A stretch of 64,000 bases of DNA from Calliopum simillimum (taxonomy: Eukaryota; Arthropoda; Insecta; Diptera; Lauxaniidae), in NCBI GenBank assembly GCA_951812925.1, contig OX638368.1, positions 154,428,492-154,492,491 of the forward strand, written 5' to 3'. This document shows, piece by piece, positions 1-10,330 of this stretch (positions are counted from its first letter, which is position 1; each line of letters starts with the position of its first letter). The translations under genes were made by a program, and so were the position numbers. Below the pieces are notes generated by a model. It was not told the origin of the DNA. It ran no database searches and saw only the letters and a list, made by a program, of their open reading frames with translations.

Positions 1-46
1 CGCGCCTCTGCGACACCCCCCTACAAGCCGACCAACGGGCAGCACC
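1..46 (+). CDS. 3' part of an upstream exon of the membrane-protein gene (partial)
   Basis: The first 46 bases read without a stop as a Pro/Thr/Gly-rich juxtamembrane stretch (RASATPPYKPTNGQH plus one base). They end at a GT donor (c|GTGAGC) at 47-48. The exon leaves one base of a codon, and the next exon at 7398 starts with exactly the two bases needed to complete it (His). This phase match and the donor are the evidence. The following intron would be about 7.35 kb (47-7397). The 5' side lies outside the window. It could instead be an unrelated open stretch: it is short and there is no homology check. Composition is more GC-rich than the intron that follows. Confidence 0.5.
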
Positions 47-2749
47 GTGAGCGTAATAAGCAAAAGAAAAAATTAAAAGCGGTTCCGTCTATTTATTTCT
101 CTCATCGGTTTCGGTGTTTTGGTCTCCTGGTTGTTGTAGGCTAAAGGTACTGCAAAATATAAATTTTGTGTAGCCGAACCCTGGACGCCGGCGAGTATAC
201 CACCGGCGTAAAAAGTTCGTTACAATATAAAAGTTAAATGTTGTTAGAAAGATTATAGCTATTGTATCTATCGCTTTTAACAAAAATAAATTACGCTATA
301 TACTGTAAAAATGATATAAGCAACTTTAAAAATGCTTTATAACTGCTAGTCTTGTGCTTTTAGCCAAATATTACTTAGAATCGTGCCTAAGTTCGGATTT
401 GTAAATAAACATGAGGAGCTGCTATATAAAAGTTGATGAACTAAACATGTCATATCTGACTTTTAAGTTTCCCCAAAGACACAATGTCAATAACATTGCT
501 CTTGCTCAGTAAGCAAACCATAAAAGAGACATTAAAAAGCCACCGCAAAATCCCAATATGCATTAAAGTTTACTACACCTAAAGAAACTTTAACATCGAG
601 TTTCTTACTATTTAACTGTCAAGTATCGTTTTTACACATATGTATGTTGTATATAAAATTAATCGATATTTAAAATTATTACATTTCTTGAAAGAAATCT
701 CACAAAACATTAAAGCCTCCTTAAGGCAGCCAGCTGGTATTCTCAATAAACAATTTTATTGCTACTGCCTTGTGTCGAAATGTGTGAATGCATTGGCAAC
801 GCTTTTATTTAAATTAAATTTCTTTATTTTGTTTGTTCTGCTGCCAATGCTGCTGCATACCGGCAGTAAAGCGTAAAAATTGCCGTTTAAGTAAAAGATT
901 TAGATTTTCCAAAGGAATACCAACGGAAAAATTTCCATGTGCACAACCAGCATTGCTGCTCAATTTGAATTGAATTCTTTTAAAGCGAAGCGACAAAGAC
1001 GCATATCCTTCAATTTTAATTCCCTTGATATCAGCGAACACTCAAAAAGGAACACTGACAGACACTTGAATGCATCAATGTGGGCTTTTGCCAGTGTCTT
1101 AACATGTGTGCTTTGGAATGTTATACCAGTAGAAATGGTAGATGATATGCTTTTGTTCTGCTGCTTTAGTCGCATTTAAAGAGGAATTATTAATGTTTTA
1201 AGTCTTAGTCAAGGGCCCTGCAGAATATTTTTTCCAAATGTTATTTGGCATTAATTGAATTACACCTGAACTGTTAAAAGCATGTCCCTTAATAGCAGTC
1301 AAAAACCTCTATCTTCCGCTCTCCAGAATTTAGAATAAAGAGCGCTTGCCAGAAATGTTGTCAAAAAAATGTGGCTTTTGGATAAAAAATGTGCCGGGTC
1401 CCATTATCATTTACAGAAAATCTAAACGTAATGATCAATTACAATTTAATATTGATGGACCTTGTATTCCATGTAGCAAGAGCAGCGCCTAAGTGCCTTG
1501 GTTTTTTTTAAAAACTTAACGCAGATTATCTCCGATACATCTATTATATTTACAATGCAATTTGACATACATATATAAGTTTCAATATGGAAGATTAGAC
1601 TCACTGTTGAGCTGTGCTAAGCAAATATCTTTCAAATGGTTGAACCGAATTCAAAACACGTGAAAATGGAACCCATTAGTCGACTCTTTTATAAATCCTG
1701 TATAATTGTTGAATAGTTATAAATTTGATAAAGGCCTGCTTAAAATCAGTTAGTCCCAATACCTAAAGTATAAAGATGAACCCATCCAGACAAGACATCA
1801 GGAACCTGAATAATGAAAATTGTGTTAGCACAATTGAGCATAATAAGTATGTACATTTCCCGTTGTCTCTAAAATTTCGATATTTTACAAGGTGAGAGTA
1901 CTACTGTTCAACAGATGTGGATGTATAAAAGACACTCTCCAGAAATGACTCAACGAAGAGGCGGCACACGCTCTTAAGTTGAATGCACAAAGCTACAGCA
2001 GATGTTTTGAACGAAAAGTCACTATTAGAATAGGTCGTAAAGGAGCGCATTCTTAGAAAATGATTTACTACCTGTATGCACATTCGTGACAATAGTTTCT
2101 ACTGGGTCATTTTTTTATTTTTATCGTATTGTTTACATTTTGCTTATTTCTATTTTTGTTTGTCAGCAACGTGGAAAAATACTTTAACATTTTCTGGTAT
2201 GTTTGTTTGCTCACTCATTTTTGTCTTTGTTTACCTTAACGCTTCAAAAGGTATCAATCGATTTTCCTTCCTTTACATGCGCCTTTTTCCACTTAAATGT
2301 TTGTATTTATTTAATTTTTTTTTTTTTAATTTTATTAAAAATTTATTTATTTTTTATTAAAGTTATTTAAGGTATGAGTATAATGTTTTTTGTGCCAATC
2401 TTTCATTTATAATTTTATGTCAATATGTAGGTGTAGTCTCAGTTAAGGTTGTATATATACAATACATAAGTAGAAAATTTGATATTTTAGTTACCTCATA
2501 ACTAAAATGTGTGACAAACTGTAGTCCTGATTCAAAGAATTTGTATTATACAGTGTTATTCTTTTAAAAAACCTTATAACTTACTTCGTGAATCATTTTT
2601 GAGAGTGTCTATCATTTACATATCTAAAATAACAAAAAAAATATTAAACGATTAAAAAATTTTAGCTACATTAATTTATAATGTTATTTTTTTTATGACC
2701 ACTTTGAATTTTCTGGAGGAAACAAACTTTTAACATAACTTATCGGAGA

Positions 2750-3310
2750 CTGTAAGACATGGTGTAGGTATCCCAGAACACATTCAGGATTTTGACATAG
2801 CCTTCTTTAAGTTGTTGTAAATGAGGTAGTTGGAGAGCCGCACAGTCTGCTTCTTACTTAACCATAAAGTGAAGAGGAGTGAGTTCCGTAAGCATACCTA
2901 GAGCTACTGTCGGATACGTCCTTAGTGCCCCTGTGATACCCAGCAGGCTATCCTGAAGATCCTGTTTAGTTCCTCCAGAGCCTTTACTTGGTCTACCTTT
3001 GGCCACCATGCTAATGAAGCATAAGTGATCATTGGTACAGTTTTGTAAGGCCATGCCATCATTTTTGGCCGTAGTCCCCATGTTTTACCATACTGCTTTT
3101 GGCAAGTATATTTTATTCTTAAGGCTTTATTTACTATGTATGATAGATGACTGTTACAAGAAAGACTTTTATCAAAAATTGCTCTTAAATATTTCATCTC
3201 CTTGGAAACCGTTAGCACCGTTTCCCCCAAGCTTAAAGCTTCTAGGTTTAGCTTTCTCCTTCGGGTAACAGTGGTTTCACTTGGGTTGGACTTCAAATTT
3301 GCGATAATCT
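2750..3310 (-). pseudogene. Non-LTR (jockey/I-type) reverse transcriptase C-terminal fragment
   Basis: On the minus strand two overlapping frames encode the region after the reverse transcriptase catalytic core. The frame at 3296-2922 has SLGETVLTVSKEMKYLRAIF, SHLSYIVNKALR, KQYGKTWGLRPKMMAWPYKT and ITYASLAWWPKVDQVKALEE. The continuation ITGALRTYPTVALGMLTELT lies in another frame ending near 2854. At least one frameshift and several stops follow, so it is dead. In arthropod jockey/I-like elements this segment (K.LG...D..L.W..H, YG..WGL, TYASL.WW) links the reverse transcriptase to RNase H. It faces the RNase H fragment at 3735 head to head, so the two are separate pieces rather than one element. 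Confidence 0.8.
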
Positions 3311-3518
3311 AGAATTTCTAGTAATACCCAATCGCCAAATAAAAAGCTTTCCATTAAAAAAAAAAAAAAAGATTCTGCTAGGTTAAGTTTAAGCTAGCAG
3401 AGCGATTTCGAAAAAAAAAACATTTTGTACTAAAGAAAGTATTCAATAATTATAGGCTAACTATAGGCTATTTATCAATTTTCTTGAAATAAGGAACTTC
3501 GAATAACAACAATTCCAG

Positions 3519-3592
3519 AGAAAAAAAAAACAACAACAAAACTACTACAACAACAACAAATTTACTACTACTACAACAACAGTAATTTTACA
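3519..3592. repeat. CAA/CTA trinucleotide microsatellite
   Basis: Imperfect repeats of CAA and CTA (acaacaacaaaactactac and similar) lie between the two non-LTR fragments. It is a simple sequence repeat with no coding role visible. Confidence 0.6.
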
Positions 3593-4367
3593 TAAAAGTA
3601 GGGGTAAGATCTATTTACTATACTTTATGATCAGGGGTAAATGGCGGAGCTATATTTAGAGGTCGAAAAAACAAACGTCTCAGATAAGCTTTCATTTTTT
3701 TTCTTTTTTTTGTGGTACTAAGTACATACAGTGAAAATACCTGAAAGGAAAGGTTTGGACTCCGATTCTGGATTCCAAAGAAATATACACTGACGGCTCT
3801 AAAATGGAGTCTGGTGTAGGTGCGAGGGTATTTTCCAAGGAGTTAGCGAGTCTTTTGCTTTACCCCGTTACTGCAGTGTATTTCAAGCGGAAATTCTGGC
3901 TGTGTGGAGGGCACGCCAAATTATTAAACCCAAAATTTATGAATGTAGTGACACTTTTGTTATTTACGTTGATAGTCAGGCAGCCATTAGGGCCCTTGGG
4001 TCCAATATTACTAAGTCTCGGTTAGTTCTTAGCTGCAGAAAATCCCTATGCGAAGTAGGGCAGCTATGTAATCTTACAATATGTTGGGTTCCCGGACACA
4101 GTAATTTCGTTGGTTATGAAAATGCTGATGAACTTGCTAGGAAAGGGTCTTTAACTGACATAATTTCTGAAACCTATATTATGAAACCACTTGCATTGGT
4201 AAGAGCCAACATTGACTCTAAATGTATTTTGTGGGCTTATTTTAGATGGTCAAACTTAACTACATGTTTTACGTCGATGGCGATATGGCCACTGTATGAC
4301 GCTAACATAACACGTAGAATTATTTCCTTAGATTGGCAAAGTCTCAGAACTTTAATTGGTGTCATTA

Positions 4368-5225
4368 GGGGAACTGATGCTATTGTGGTATAGCTAATGT
4401 TTAGGTAGAATTTGAAAGAGAACCGTTAGATCAATTTCAGCCAAATTTGTTTAGGCTAATCATTGAAATATTGGCTACAGAATATATTTCAGTAAAATGT
4501 GCGCAATTTCATTAAAAAAAGTTATTGAGCAAAATCTGAAAAAAGTCAAAAAAGCTGTTCTCAAAAAGTTGGGAGGTAATGTGGTATATATGGTGGCACA
4601 ATGTGGTATATATACTGATCAGTACTTACAAAGTGGGCTGGTAATGTGGTACATATAAGTAGGGTAATGCGGTATACTTAACCATACAACCAAATATAAA
4701 GTTTGAAAGGTATGAAATAAGTTCATAATAACATTTATTTACATTGGTTCTCAAACTCAATGTTTTTATAAAAAAAATTAAGAGCAATCAAATAATGTTA
4801 AGAATAACAAGAAATATTCATATACCACATTAGCGAATCCCGACTATACCACACTGGCCAATTTTTAGAAATTACAAAATTCTAAAAATAAAATGGGAAA
4901 CTTTGTAAATTTACACAGTTAAACACTTATTTCGCAACACTTAGCACTTACCTTTATTGAATATAAATAAAACTTCACCAAGAAGCAACTTTTTCTTATC
5001 AAAATTTTTTTGCAAAAAATCCGGAAAAAAAATCAACCACACGCGACTTAAGTTTCGTTCAACTGACACCGGAAAAATTTTGTTTGGTGCATGACAGCAA
5101 CACATCCCTGGTTTTTCATGTTTTCTGATAGGATAAAAGCAGTGACGTTCGCAGGCTCTTTCCCAATTCGGAGATATGCGACCATACCACATTGAAAAAC
5201 TATACCACAATAGCATCAGTTCCCC
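4368..5225. mobile_element. TA-flanked TIR element, GGGGAACTGATG family, copy 1
   Basis: It starts GGGGAACTGATGCTATTGTG and ends in the exact reverse complement; the perfect TIR is 26 bp. TA lies on both sides (4366-4367, 5226-5227), and removing element plus one TA restores the host RNase H frame. Inside are several direct copies of aatGTGGTATA on the left half and inverted copies (TATACCACATT) on the right half, resembling transposase-binding repeats. A minus-strand frame at 5216-4941 includes GRISPNWERACERHCFYPIR and WLIFFPDFL; it is partly conserved in copy 3 but I recognise no domain. TA target suggests the Tc1/mariner (IS630) group; it is probably non-autonomous. Confidence 0.8.
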
Positions 5226-5558
5226 TACAGGGCACTATTTTATAGGCAGACACGCTTCTAGATTGGGCCTTACTGAGGTAGGAGATCTTTGTAGAAGTTG
5301 TAAAGATCCTGACGTCAAAGAGTCCATTTTTCATTTCCTTTGTGAACGCCCAGCGTTGGCTTACCGACGTTATAAGGTGTTCGAAAGTACTTTTCTTCGA
5401 CTCTCTTGAAGATATAGCTCAAAAGAGTCCTAAATCCATTTTGGAGCTTATAAAAATTTCCAAATGGTTCACATAGGTTAAAAACGAAGTTATATATCGG
5501 GTATACAATGGGCCTAATCGCGGCCTAAGTTATGATGGCAACTGCCATCTCCCGCGCT

Positions 5559-5577
5559 AACCTAACCTAACCTAACA
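5559..5577. repeat. Short CCTAA array at the non-LTR 3' end
   Basis: taacctaacctaacctaac: about four units of CCTAA, the complement of the TTAGG repeat. It sits exactly where the non-LTR fragment ends, so it is most simply the element's 3' tail. Confidence 0.6.
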
Positions 5578-7397
5578 TACAGTACACCCCCTCTTTTCAG
5601 TATTGACCATACGTTCATGTTCAATTTTTACCTGCACAAAATTATATGGCGTTAGTTAACATTTGTCGTTCATTATGTTTCAATTTGTAAAATAAAACAA
5701 AAAATGTATCTGTGTGCGTGTCGCCCGTATATAGATTTTTGTGTTATTTGTAAGATTAATTACTCGCCTGGTTTAATCATGATTAATTAATTATTTTAGC
5801 CTGCATAGCATTTTGCTTATGCAAAGTATGAAACAGAATAAAGTTTAATGATACTACGCCCATATAAATAATGGTAATGTTTTGTTAATACACACATACA
5901 CATGTACTTATGAATGTGATTTAAAATTTATTGGGGCCTAATATATATATAAAAAAATGTTTTGAAATTTTTTATACCTACAATTTTCGTTCAATAAAAA
6001 TTTATTGATATTGATTTATTTACAATATATGCACAGGGTGAGTAGAAATCAGTAAAACCAGAATACCGAAAAGTATTAGATTCCGAATAATTTTTTCTTA
6101 TTCCATTTTTCGAAATTTGCAAAACCAATAGGGATATTTCATTTTAAAGTGAACGAGCAGTGGTATTGCATAGACGCTCAAAGTCCCTGCCCACAGCATT
6201 TTTCGCGGTTACGATAAATTTTTATTTTTTTTTCGTAATCAGCAATATACAGTAACCTTAAATACAGAGATTCATACAAATCGAGCGATTATTTGTATTT
6301 TTGTCTGCCATTGTGAATTTCGAAATTGGGATTTTTGAAAAATGTCATATTTATATAAAAAATATTCAGAACAGTCTCAGAAATCTTAAATTTTTCGGTG
6401 TTCTACTGATTTATACAAGGAATTCCAATTTCTGGAGTTTTAGCAATCCCGGGATAAAAAATTTTTAAATTTTGTCCAATGAATACGTGTGAAATTTTTT
6501 CTTAATTTTTTTTTTCTGGTCCAATTTTTGAAAAACTATAAAATGTCTTAAATAAATCTGAAAAAAATTTCACTCGTATTCCTCCGACATTTTATGCCTA
6601 ATTAATTTTTTCGTAAGATACATTACTTTTCAGTAAAATACGCTTTTCCGACCGCGTGAAAAAATAGCTATGTTCTAGTGGCCATGGAAATGTTATGTAC
6701 CTTTTTGCAGGTATATAAAGCAATACCAATACCTATCTCTGACTCAAAAAAAATTATAAGTAAAAAAATAAAAATGAACAAAACAATTCGAACATTTTGC
6801 ATTTTTGGTATCAACATTTTTAGCATAAACAATTTTTTTTTTTAATTTTTAAAATAAATTATTTCGATTGAAAATTTATTTTATAATTTATTTTTACAAA
6901 AAAAATTTCATTTCCCTAAATTTTGCTTCGTTCTCTAGATGTATCCAGAACAAATTGCTATTTCCATTGTGTTATTACTGTTTCTGCAACATTTTGTCAT
7001 TCTCCGCTTAGTCATTCTCCGCATACAAATTCTTCAACTGGTTTTTTTTGTCAGTTTTGCTTATGCCATTTATTTAAAAAAAAATTAAGCTTTAGTCTTA
7101 AAACAGTTAAATAAACTTTTCGAAAATGCAACATAAGTTTTTAGGGTTACCACCAGGTTATTTTAGAAAATCTTATACAATTCGTACTGTTTTGACTTAA
7201 TTGAAATTTTTAGTTTATTTTTACTGAAAGTTTCGAGCCATACAACACCATAAATTCATCCATATTTATGATGCTCGGAGTAACGACCAATATTGTGTTG
7301 CCATTTAACAAAAACAAAAAAAAATGGAAAAAAGAAATACAATGGTTGGTTATTTACTAAAAATTCATCTTTTTTTTTTTGCTTTTGTTTTTTATAG

Positions 7398-7556
7398 ATG
7401 GACGCATGGGTCTCTCCATACTACCGTTGGCGGCACTACTAACCGGCACCTTGTTTACCGTTGGCATTGCTGTACTTTGTGTTGTTGTGGTGGCAGTGCG
7501 AAAACGTCGTTGCCAAGGTGGACGCAGCATGTGTGACGACAAGGATAAACATTTAG
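7398..7556 (+). CDS. Transmembrane exon of a single-pass membrane protein (candidate sidestep-family receptor)
   Basis: The exon is bounded by a polypyrimidine tract plus TATAG acceptor (7396-7397) and a donor TTAG|GTACGA (7557-7558). It enters in the phase needing two bases and leaves one base over. After HGRMGL it encodes a hydrophobic segment of about 28 residues (from SILPLAALL to VVVVAV), followed at once by the basic stop-transfer RKRRCQGG and a charged start of the cytoplasmic domain (CDDKDKHL). This gives type I topology, with the extracellular part encoded upstream. Immunoglobulin-superfamily guidance receptors of flies (sidestep family) have this layout and I lean towards that family, but no Ig domain is visible here, so the family name is a guess. 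Confidence 0.8.
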
Positions 7557-7832
7557 GTACGAAAGTAAAAAAAAGAGCACTTTTTCAGAAAAAAAAAAAA
7601 GAGTAAACGTATAAATTGTACCGTTAAAAAACAGAAACACATTTCATCACCCGTTGCAACACTTACGATGTGTTGCAACCAGTGATGAATTTAAAGCGTA
7701 AATTGTGCAAAATTGCGTTCACTTTTCTTCGGCTGCTCCGTTTTTACTCAATTTGGTTGTACGAGTACCTTCTGATTGATACTACATACATACTACAATT
7801 TTTTATTCTTTTTTTTTCAATTTATTTTGTAG

Positions 7833-8131
7833 GCATGGATGTAACTGTTACCGCTCCCTTGGAAACTGGCGCCGGTCACCAACGTCTAGTTGTTGCATAT
7901 ACCCTTAAGCAGGGCATCGAAAAGCAACCGGATATATTGAATGCACAGAAAAGTGCAGGTAGTGCCACCTCATCGCCGTTGGGAAATCGTCCAAGTGTCG
8001 GTGGCGGTGTTGGCCTCTATATGAGCGGTGCAGGTGATATTGTTGGTCTTGGTCCTGGTGGTGGTGTTGGCAGCAATGGTGATGTGCTGGTTGGTGGTGG
8101 CCATAAATCGAACTTTACAGCAGCGGATTAC
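7833..8131 (+). CDS. Cytoplasmic exon of the membrane-protein gene
   Basis: The acceptor is TTTTGTAG|GC (7831-7832) and the donor is the consensus TAC|GTAAGT (8132). It enters with two bases completing a Gly codon and leaves in phase 0. It encodes MDVTVTAPLETGAGHQRLVV, then AYTLKQGIEKQPDILNAQKS, a well-ordered stretch likely to be conserved. A Gly/Ser/Val-rich linker with GGGVG runs follows, then HKSNFTAADY at the splice site. Without splicing, the frame continues only five more codons through the donor (VSLI, stop at 8144-8146), giving a possible short isoform. The ordered N-terminal half and the low-complexity C-terminal half suggest a signalling tail. Confidence 0.8.
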
Positions 8132-8367
8132 GTAAGTCTTATTTGAGTATCGCATTACATGGGGATGCACAAACCAAGCTTTTTGCCAAACAGTAGTGCA
8201 CAGTGAATAAAAGATGTGCCAAAATTAATGAAAAACTGGATTTTGATATGGAAACTATTTGTGTATACACTAAACCAAAATGTGTTTGAAAGAAGTGTAA
8301 AAAATTACACTCAGCAATATGTAAAATTCTCTTACCATTTTAAAATTTTTCACTTGTATTTTGCCAG

Positions 8368-8488
8368 TATTTTCCCAATACGGGAGCGAGCGGCAAAAAA
8401 AGCAAGGTGACAAAGTTGAAATTCGGAAATCTATATAATTTTAAAGAGTCCCGAAGAACTTTTAATGTAAAACCACCACTTACTGTAC
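8368..8488. repeat. Truncated arm of the GTACAATCA foldback family
   Basis: The sequence gggagcgagcgg, caaagttgaaattc, gaaatctata and the end cttactgtac followed by TA match the right arm of the foldback at 25961-27348 in the same order. Only one arm is present. It lies in the intron between exons 7833-8131 and 9281-10060. Confidence 0.6.
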
Positions 8489-8635
8489 TATTTTATATGA
8501 TCATGGCAATAAGCTTGTATATCTAAAAATTTCAATATTTGGACCATAGGTAGTGCTATTTGGTACAAAATAGAAAAGCTAATTTTTCATCTCTGGGGCA
8601 GTGACCAATGTGAAGCTTAAAAAAACACGTTTTTT

Positions 8636-8895
8636 TCTTTTTGCTTTATCCTCTTTTCAGCTCTGTGTGACCGCGTATTTTGTAATTGTTAATATTGAAA
8701 AATTTGTATTTATGTAGTTGATAATAATGAAAATATTGTATTTACTTTTGGCAGGCTTAAAGGCAACATATTAATTAATTTTAACTTTATGCTCATCTAC
8801 CTACAAATACCTTTTTAATAGTGTGTAACTCAAAGTCGTACTCCATTTCCAACATAGTAAAAAAGGAGGACAAAAATGCGTATTAACATATATAT
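8636..8895. repeat. Dispersed repeat, inverted relative to 21180-21420
   Basis: ctgtgtgaccgcgtattttg, ttgttaatattgaaaaattt, caaatacctttttaatagtg, aaagtcgtactccattt and caaaaatgcgtatta all recur as reverse complements at 21180-21420. Identity is moderate. No TIR, target duplication or coding frame is evident. It lies in the last intron of the plus-strand gene. Confidence 0.6.
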
Positions 8896-9280
8896 TTCTA
8901 TTTTTGTAAAGTCTATGGATAAATTTTTTTAATTCAATGCCATTGGACATATTTCCATTTTCAACGAATGGAACTGCTTCTATTTTACAATACTTTTCGA
9001 ACTGTGCAACTTTTCATTATTATTCGATACTAATTGTTTTTTTATCAAATATTTTCTTACTATTTTCCATTTTGGACTTTTTTGGCAGTGCTCGATCAAT
9101 GTCAAAATTTCATTCAGAATCATTTTTTATTTTATTTTCTTTTATTTAATTTTTACAACATCCACACCACTGTGCTGCTGTCATGGATTAAAAGTTGGCT
9201 ACCTCACTGTGTGCTTAAAACTCTAACAAATTTTGTTGCAAATTGAATTGAAAATTCTTTTTTTTTTCTCCTCATTTTAG

Positions 9281-10060
9281 GATAACACCACTGATGCTCT
9301 GAGCAACTCATCTAGCCAACAAAATACCCTGAAGCTTACCAAAGAATCACGCAAATCGTATCAAGCAGGAAATCAGCCATTGCTCTATGATGCACTGCCG
9401 CTAAATCGTCACGATATTTCGCGTTACGATCCATTAGGCATATCCCACATGGGAAACTATGTGGGCAGTAGTGCGGCGACAGCTACAGGCAGCAATAGCA
9501 CTCTCAGCTCGGGCAGCATTAGCGGCAGTGGGAGTAACTCACAAACGCTTATGCATAACAATCCAATGGCCAATGGTGGTCACTATCTCAATCATCATCA
9601 TACACTGCCACATCCCTCAGCGGCGGCGGCAGCTGCAGCTACAACAGCACTACATCATCAGCATCAGCAGCAGCAGCAGCATTCCATGCAACATCCGCCA
9701 ACCGGCACAACAGAGCAGCTTACAATAGCTGATTATCTGACAGCCAGTAGTCTCATCGACTATAATCTAACGAAATCTGTGGCGGCATCAGCGACGACAT
9801 CGGCACCACTTGGTAGTGGAATGTCAGCGCATATGGGACGCATGACTTTACCTAAAAGTATGGGCATGGGTTCAATATTAGGTATTGGCAGCGGAGGTGG
9901 TGGTGTTGGTCTTGGATCACTAACGCCCACTGCCCAACAACACACATCGAACTCAACAATAGCAACAGCGACAGCAGCATCAACGATAACGAACAAAACG
10001 AACTCAAGTCGGAATCATATAATCACCGATACACTTCCAGGTCCAGAGAGTTGTGTTTAA
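9281..10060 (+). CDS. Terminal coding exon of the membrane-protein gene
   Basis: A strong polypyrimidine tract and CATTTTAG acceptor end at 9280. The exon enters in phase 0, matching the previous exon, and runs 259 codons to TAA at 10058-10060. It begins DNTTDALSNSSSQQNTLKLT and contains the ordered motif PLLYDALPLNRHDISRYDPL. Low-complexity tracts follow: poly-Ala after HPSA, His/Gln repeats (HHQHQQQQQHS), Gly-rich GSGGGGVG, and Thr/Ser/Asn-rich sequence. The C-terminus is GPESCV; the last four residues fit the class I PDZ-ligand pattern [ST]-x-[hydrophobic]. Family membership is uncertain (sidestep-like is a guess); that this is a real exon is nearly certain. Confidence 0.88.
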   Translation, partial: DNTTDALSNSSSQQNTLKLTKESRKSYQAGNQPLLYDALPLNRHDISRYDPLGISHMGNYVGSSAATATGSNSTLSSGSISGSGSNSQTLMHNNPMANGGHYLNHHHTLPHPSAAAAAAATTALHHQHQQQQQHSMQHPPTGTTEQLTIADYLTASSLIDYNLTKSVAASATTSAPLGSGMSAHMGRMTLPKSMGMGSILGIGSGGGGVGLGSLTPTAQQHTSNSTIATATAASTITNKTNSSRNHIITDTLPGPESCV

Positions 10061-10330
10061 AATTAAAATGCAAACGCACATATACCTACACTCATATGCA
10101 TACGCACACACAAACACACGTACACACACACAAATTAGCAGAAATATACAGAGCATCAAAAAAAGACTGGTCCACAAATATTGTCATCAAACAATAAAAA
10201 TAAACACAAACTTTGTTGTACAGTTTATTGTGAAAATCGGAAAAAAATAAAACAAAAAATAATGAAATCAATGAAACTTATGTTTCCTATGAGTATTAAG
10301 CGCGTAAATTGAAATAAGTGTAATAAATTT
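10061..10330 (+). other. 3' UTR with poly(A) signals
   Basis: After the stop there is a CA-rich microsatellite-like stretch (10068-10135) and then AATAAA hexamers near 10193, 10245 and 10322. These are plausible polyadenylation signals for the gene ending at 10060. Which one is used cannot be told from sequence alone. Confidence 0.5.

Larger units (their letters stand above)
3735..5577 (+). pseudogene. Non-LTR retrotransposon RNase H domain to 3' end, interrupted by a DNA element
   Basis: The segment encodes the RNase H domain of a jockey/I-like element. IYTDGSK gives the first catalytic Asp, VYFKRKFW/AEILAVWRA the glutamate region (with a frameshift near 3890), VIYVDSQAAIRAL the next Asp, and CWVPGHSNFVGYENADELAR the last. 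At 4366-4367 a TA is split by an 858-bp DNA element. The same frame resumes at 5228 with TGHYFIGRHASRLGL and CRSCKDPDVKESIFHFLCE, a zinc-knuckle-like C-terminus. After one more frameshift near 5395 it ends KISKWFT with a stop at 5474-5476. A short 3' UTR ends in four TAACC/CCTAA units at 5559-5577. It is broken by two frameshifts and the insertion. Confidence 0.85.
47..7397 (+). other. Long intron of the membrane-protein gene, filled with repeats
   Basis: The donor is GTGAGC at 47 and the acceptor TTTTTTATAG ends at 7397. Inside are two opposite-facing non-LTR fragments and one TA-flanked DNA element, listed separately. In 300-2700 and 5600-7390 I see only AT-rich sequence without recognisable coding potential. 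Short open frames around 640-1180 lack splice sites or codon bias that would support an exon. Confidence 0.5.

Noticed and set aside
640..1180. Several overlapping open frames on both strands
   Set aside because: No splice sites, codon bias or domains; they overlap each other in different frames in AT-rich DNA.
5559..5577. A telomeric repeat array
   Set aside because: Only about four units and exactly at the end of a non-LTR fragment.
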